In this document: positions 63,457-64,000 of the stretch, piece by piece | Layout: the number at the start of each line of letters is the position of its first letter | Position numbering within the stretch: the first letter of the stretch is position 1 | Assembly (NCBI RefSeq): GCF_000383595.1 | Contig: NZ_KB911581.1 | Coordinates: 3,292,265-3,356,264 of the forward strand | From: Streptomyces bottropensis ATCC 25435 | GTDB taxonomy: Bacteria; Actinomycetota; Actinomycetes; Streptomycetales; Streptomycetaceae | DNA: 64,000 nt | Direction: 5' to 3' | Notes under the pieces: model-generated | What the model saw: the letters and a program-made list of their open reading frames with translations, nothing else | Databases searched by the model: none | What the model was told of the DNA's origin: nothing | Position numbers and translations under genes: made by a program

Positions 63457-64000
63457 ATGACGTCTACCCATGAGCTCTCCGCCGAGCAGACTGCCCGCGA
63501 GGACGACCTCGTCCAGCGTGTGCTGCGCTCCTTCGACAACTGCGAGAGCCCCAGACTCGACCAGATTCTGCGCTCGCTCGTGCGGCACCTGCACGGCTTT
63601 CTGCGTGAGGTGCGGCTCACCGAGGCGGAGTGGAACACGGGCATCGAGTTCCTCACGGCGGTGGGCCACATCACCGACGACACGCGTCAGGAGTTCATCC
63701 TGCTCTCCGACGTGCTGGGCGCCTCGATGCAGACCATCGCCATCAATAACGAGGCGTACGGCGATGCCACGGAGGCCACCGTCTTCGGGCCCTTCTTCGT
63801 CGAGGGCTCGCCGTGCATCGACAACGGCGGCGACATCGCATTCGGCGCCAAGGGGCAGCCATGCTGGGTCGAGGGAACCGTCACCGACACCGACGGCAAC
63901 CCCGTGCCCGGCGCGCGCATCGAAGTGTGGGAGGCCGACAACGACGGCTTCTACGACGTCCAATACGTCGACGACCGCGTGGCCGCGCGGGCCCATCTCT
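63457..64000 (+). CDS. intradiol dioxygenase, hydroxyquinol 1,2-dioxygenase-like (partial)
   Basis: At least 181 codons present; the gene runs off the right edge. The N-terminal helical dimerisation domain (about residues 1-100) is followed by [13 protein letters not shown] (about 110), [18 protein letters not shown] and [20 protein letters not shown], close to hydroxyquinol 1,2-dioxygenases. The first Fe(III) ligand Tyr lies in FYDVQY; the other ligands are beyond the edge. It cleaves hydroxyquinol (1,2,4-trihydroxybenzene) to maleylacetate, which the reductase at 41737 would use. Catechol dioxygenase is the alternative. Confidence 0.85.
   Translation, partial: MTSTHELSAEQTAREDDLVQRVLRSFDNCESPRLDQILRSLVRHLHGFLREVRLTEAEWNTGIEFLTAVGHITDDTRQEFILLSDVLGASMQTIAINNEAYGDATEATVFGPFFVEGSPCIDNGGDIAFGAKGQPCWVEGTVTDTDGNPVPGARIEVWEADNDGFYDVQYVDDRVAARAHL

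Overview
The window is high-GC actinobacterial DNA, almost certainly from a Streptomyces chromosome. The evidence is third-position GC bias, GTG/TTG starts after GGAGG-type ribosome binding sites, many ATGA/GTGA stop-start overlaps, streptogrisin proteases, a SepF paralogue, a DUF5685 protein, an Rpf/LysM protein and short GC-rich hairpin repeats. I see no tRNA, rRNA, CRISPR array, integrase or replication origin.

Region 1 (1-34,927) is ordinary chromosome. A core cluster aroH-tyrA-cmk-plsC-der (471-5045) ends in a strong terminator. Next come two hypothetical genes, an Rpf-LysM secreted protein, and a branched-chain amino-acid-type ABC transporter whose two permeases and one ATPase form a single 944-residue chain. 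A Mtb12-like lipoprotein and a solute-binding lipoprotein lie divergently from it. Then follow a glycosyltransferase pair, a damaged WYL regulator, cytochrome oxidase subunit I, an I78 inhibitor, a PAP2 phosphatase, a PIG-V-like membrane protein, an MFS exporter, an acyl-CoA dehydrogenase, a SepF paralogue and a DUF5685 protein with a Cys-rich tail. A divergent putative leader peptide precedes a FAD protein/LLM pair. Two streptogrisin-type proteases and an ABC-2-like membrane protein close the region.

Region 2 (about 35,000 to beyond 64,000) is a catabolic island with looser third-position codon choice. The left arm (35,348-42,801, plus strand) encodes ferredoxin, P450, an MmgE/PrpD protein, a mesaconyl/itaconyl-CoA-hydratase-like protein, ferredoxin reductase, an SDR, an alpha/beta hydrolase and maleylacetate reductase. 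A scar (42.9-44.7 kb) holds truncated ferredoxin reductase, Old Yellow Enzyme and IS1380-type transposase pieces around an HxlR regulator. The right arm is a long minus-strand run (57,003 to 44,783): FAD aromatic hydroxylase, CaiB/BaiF CoA-transferase, CitE-like lyase, aldehyde dehydrogenase, NTF2-like protein, FAH-family hydrolase, two-domain VOC dioxygenase, NmrA-like reductase, LigM-like tetrahydrofolate O-demethylase, PurU and FolD. A divergent LysR gene probably controls it. Beyond lie a hydrolase, an orphan Tat-exported solute-binding protein, a MarR-type regulator, a second ferredoxin reductase and, cut by the window edge, an intradiol (hydroxyquinol-type) dioxygenase.

Taken together, the island looks like a pathway for methoxylated or alkyl phenolics. 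Oxygenases hydroxylate the ring. LigM passes the methyl group to tetrahydrofolate, and FolD/PurU drain the C1 unit towards formate. Hydroxyquinol dioxygenase and maleylacetate reductase lead to 3-oxoadipate. VOC/FAH ring cleavage followed by CoA-transferase, hydratase and lyase could handle a C5-dicarboxylate branch. The family assignments are strong; the substrates and the joined-up route are inference.
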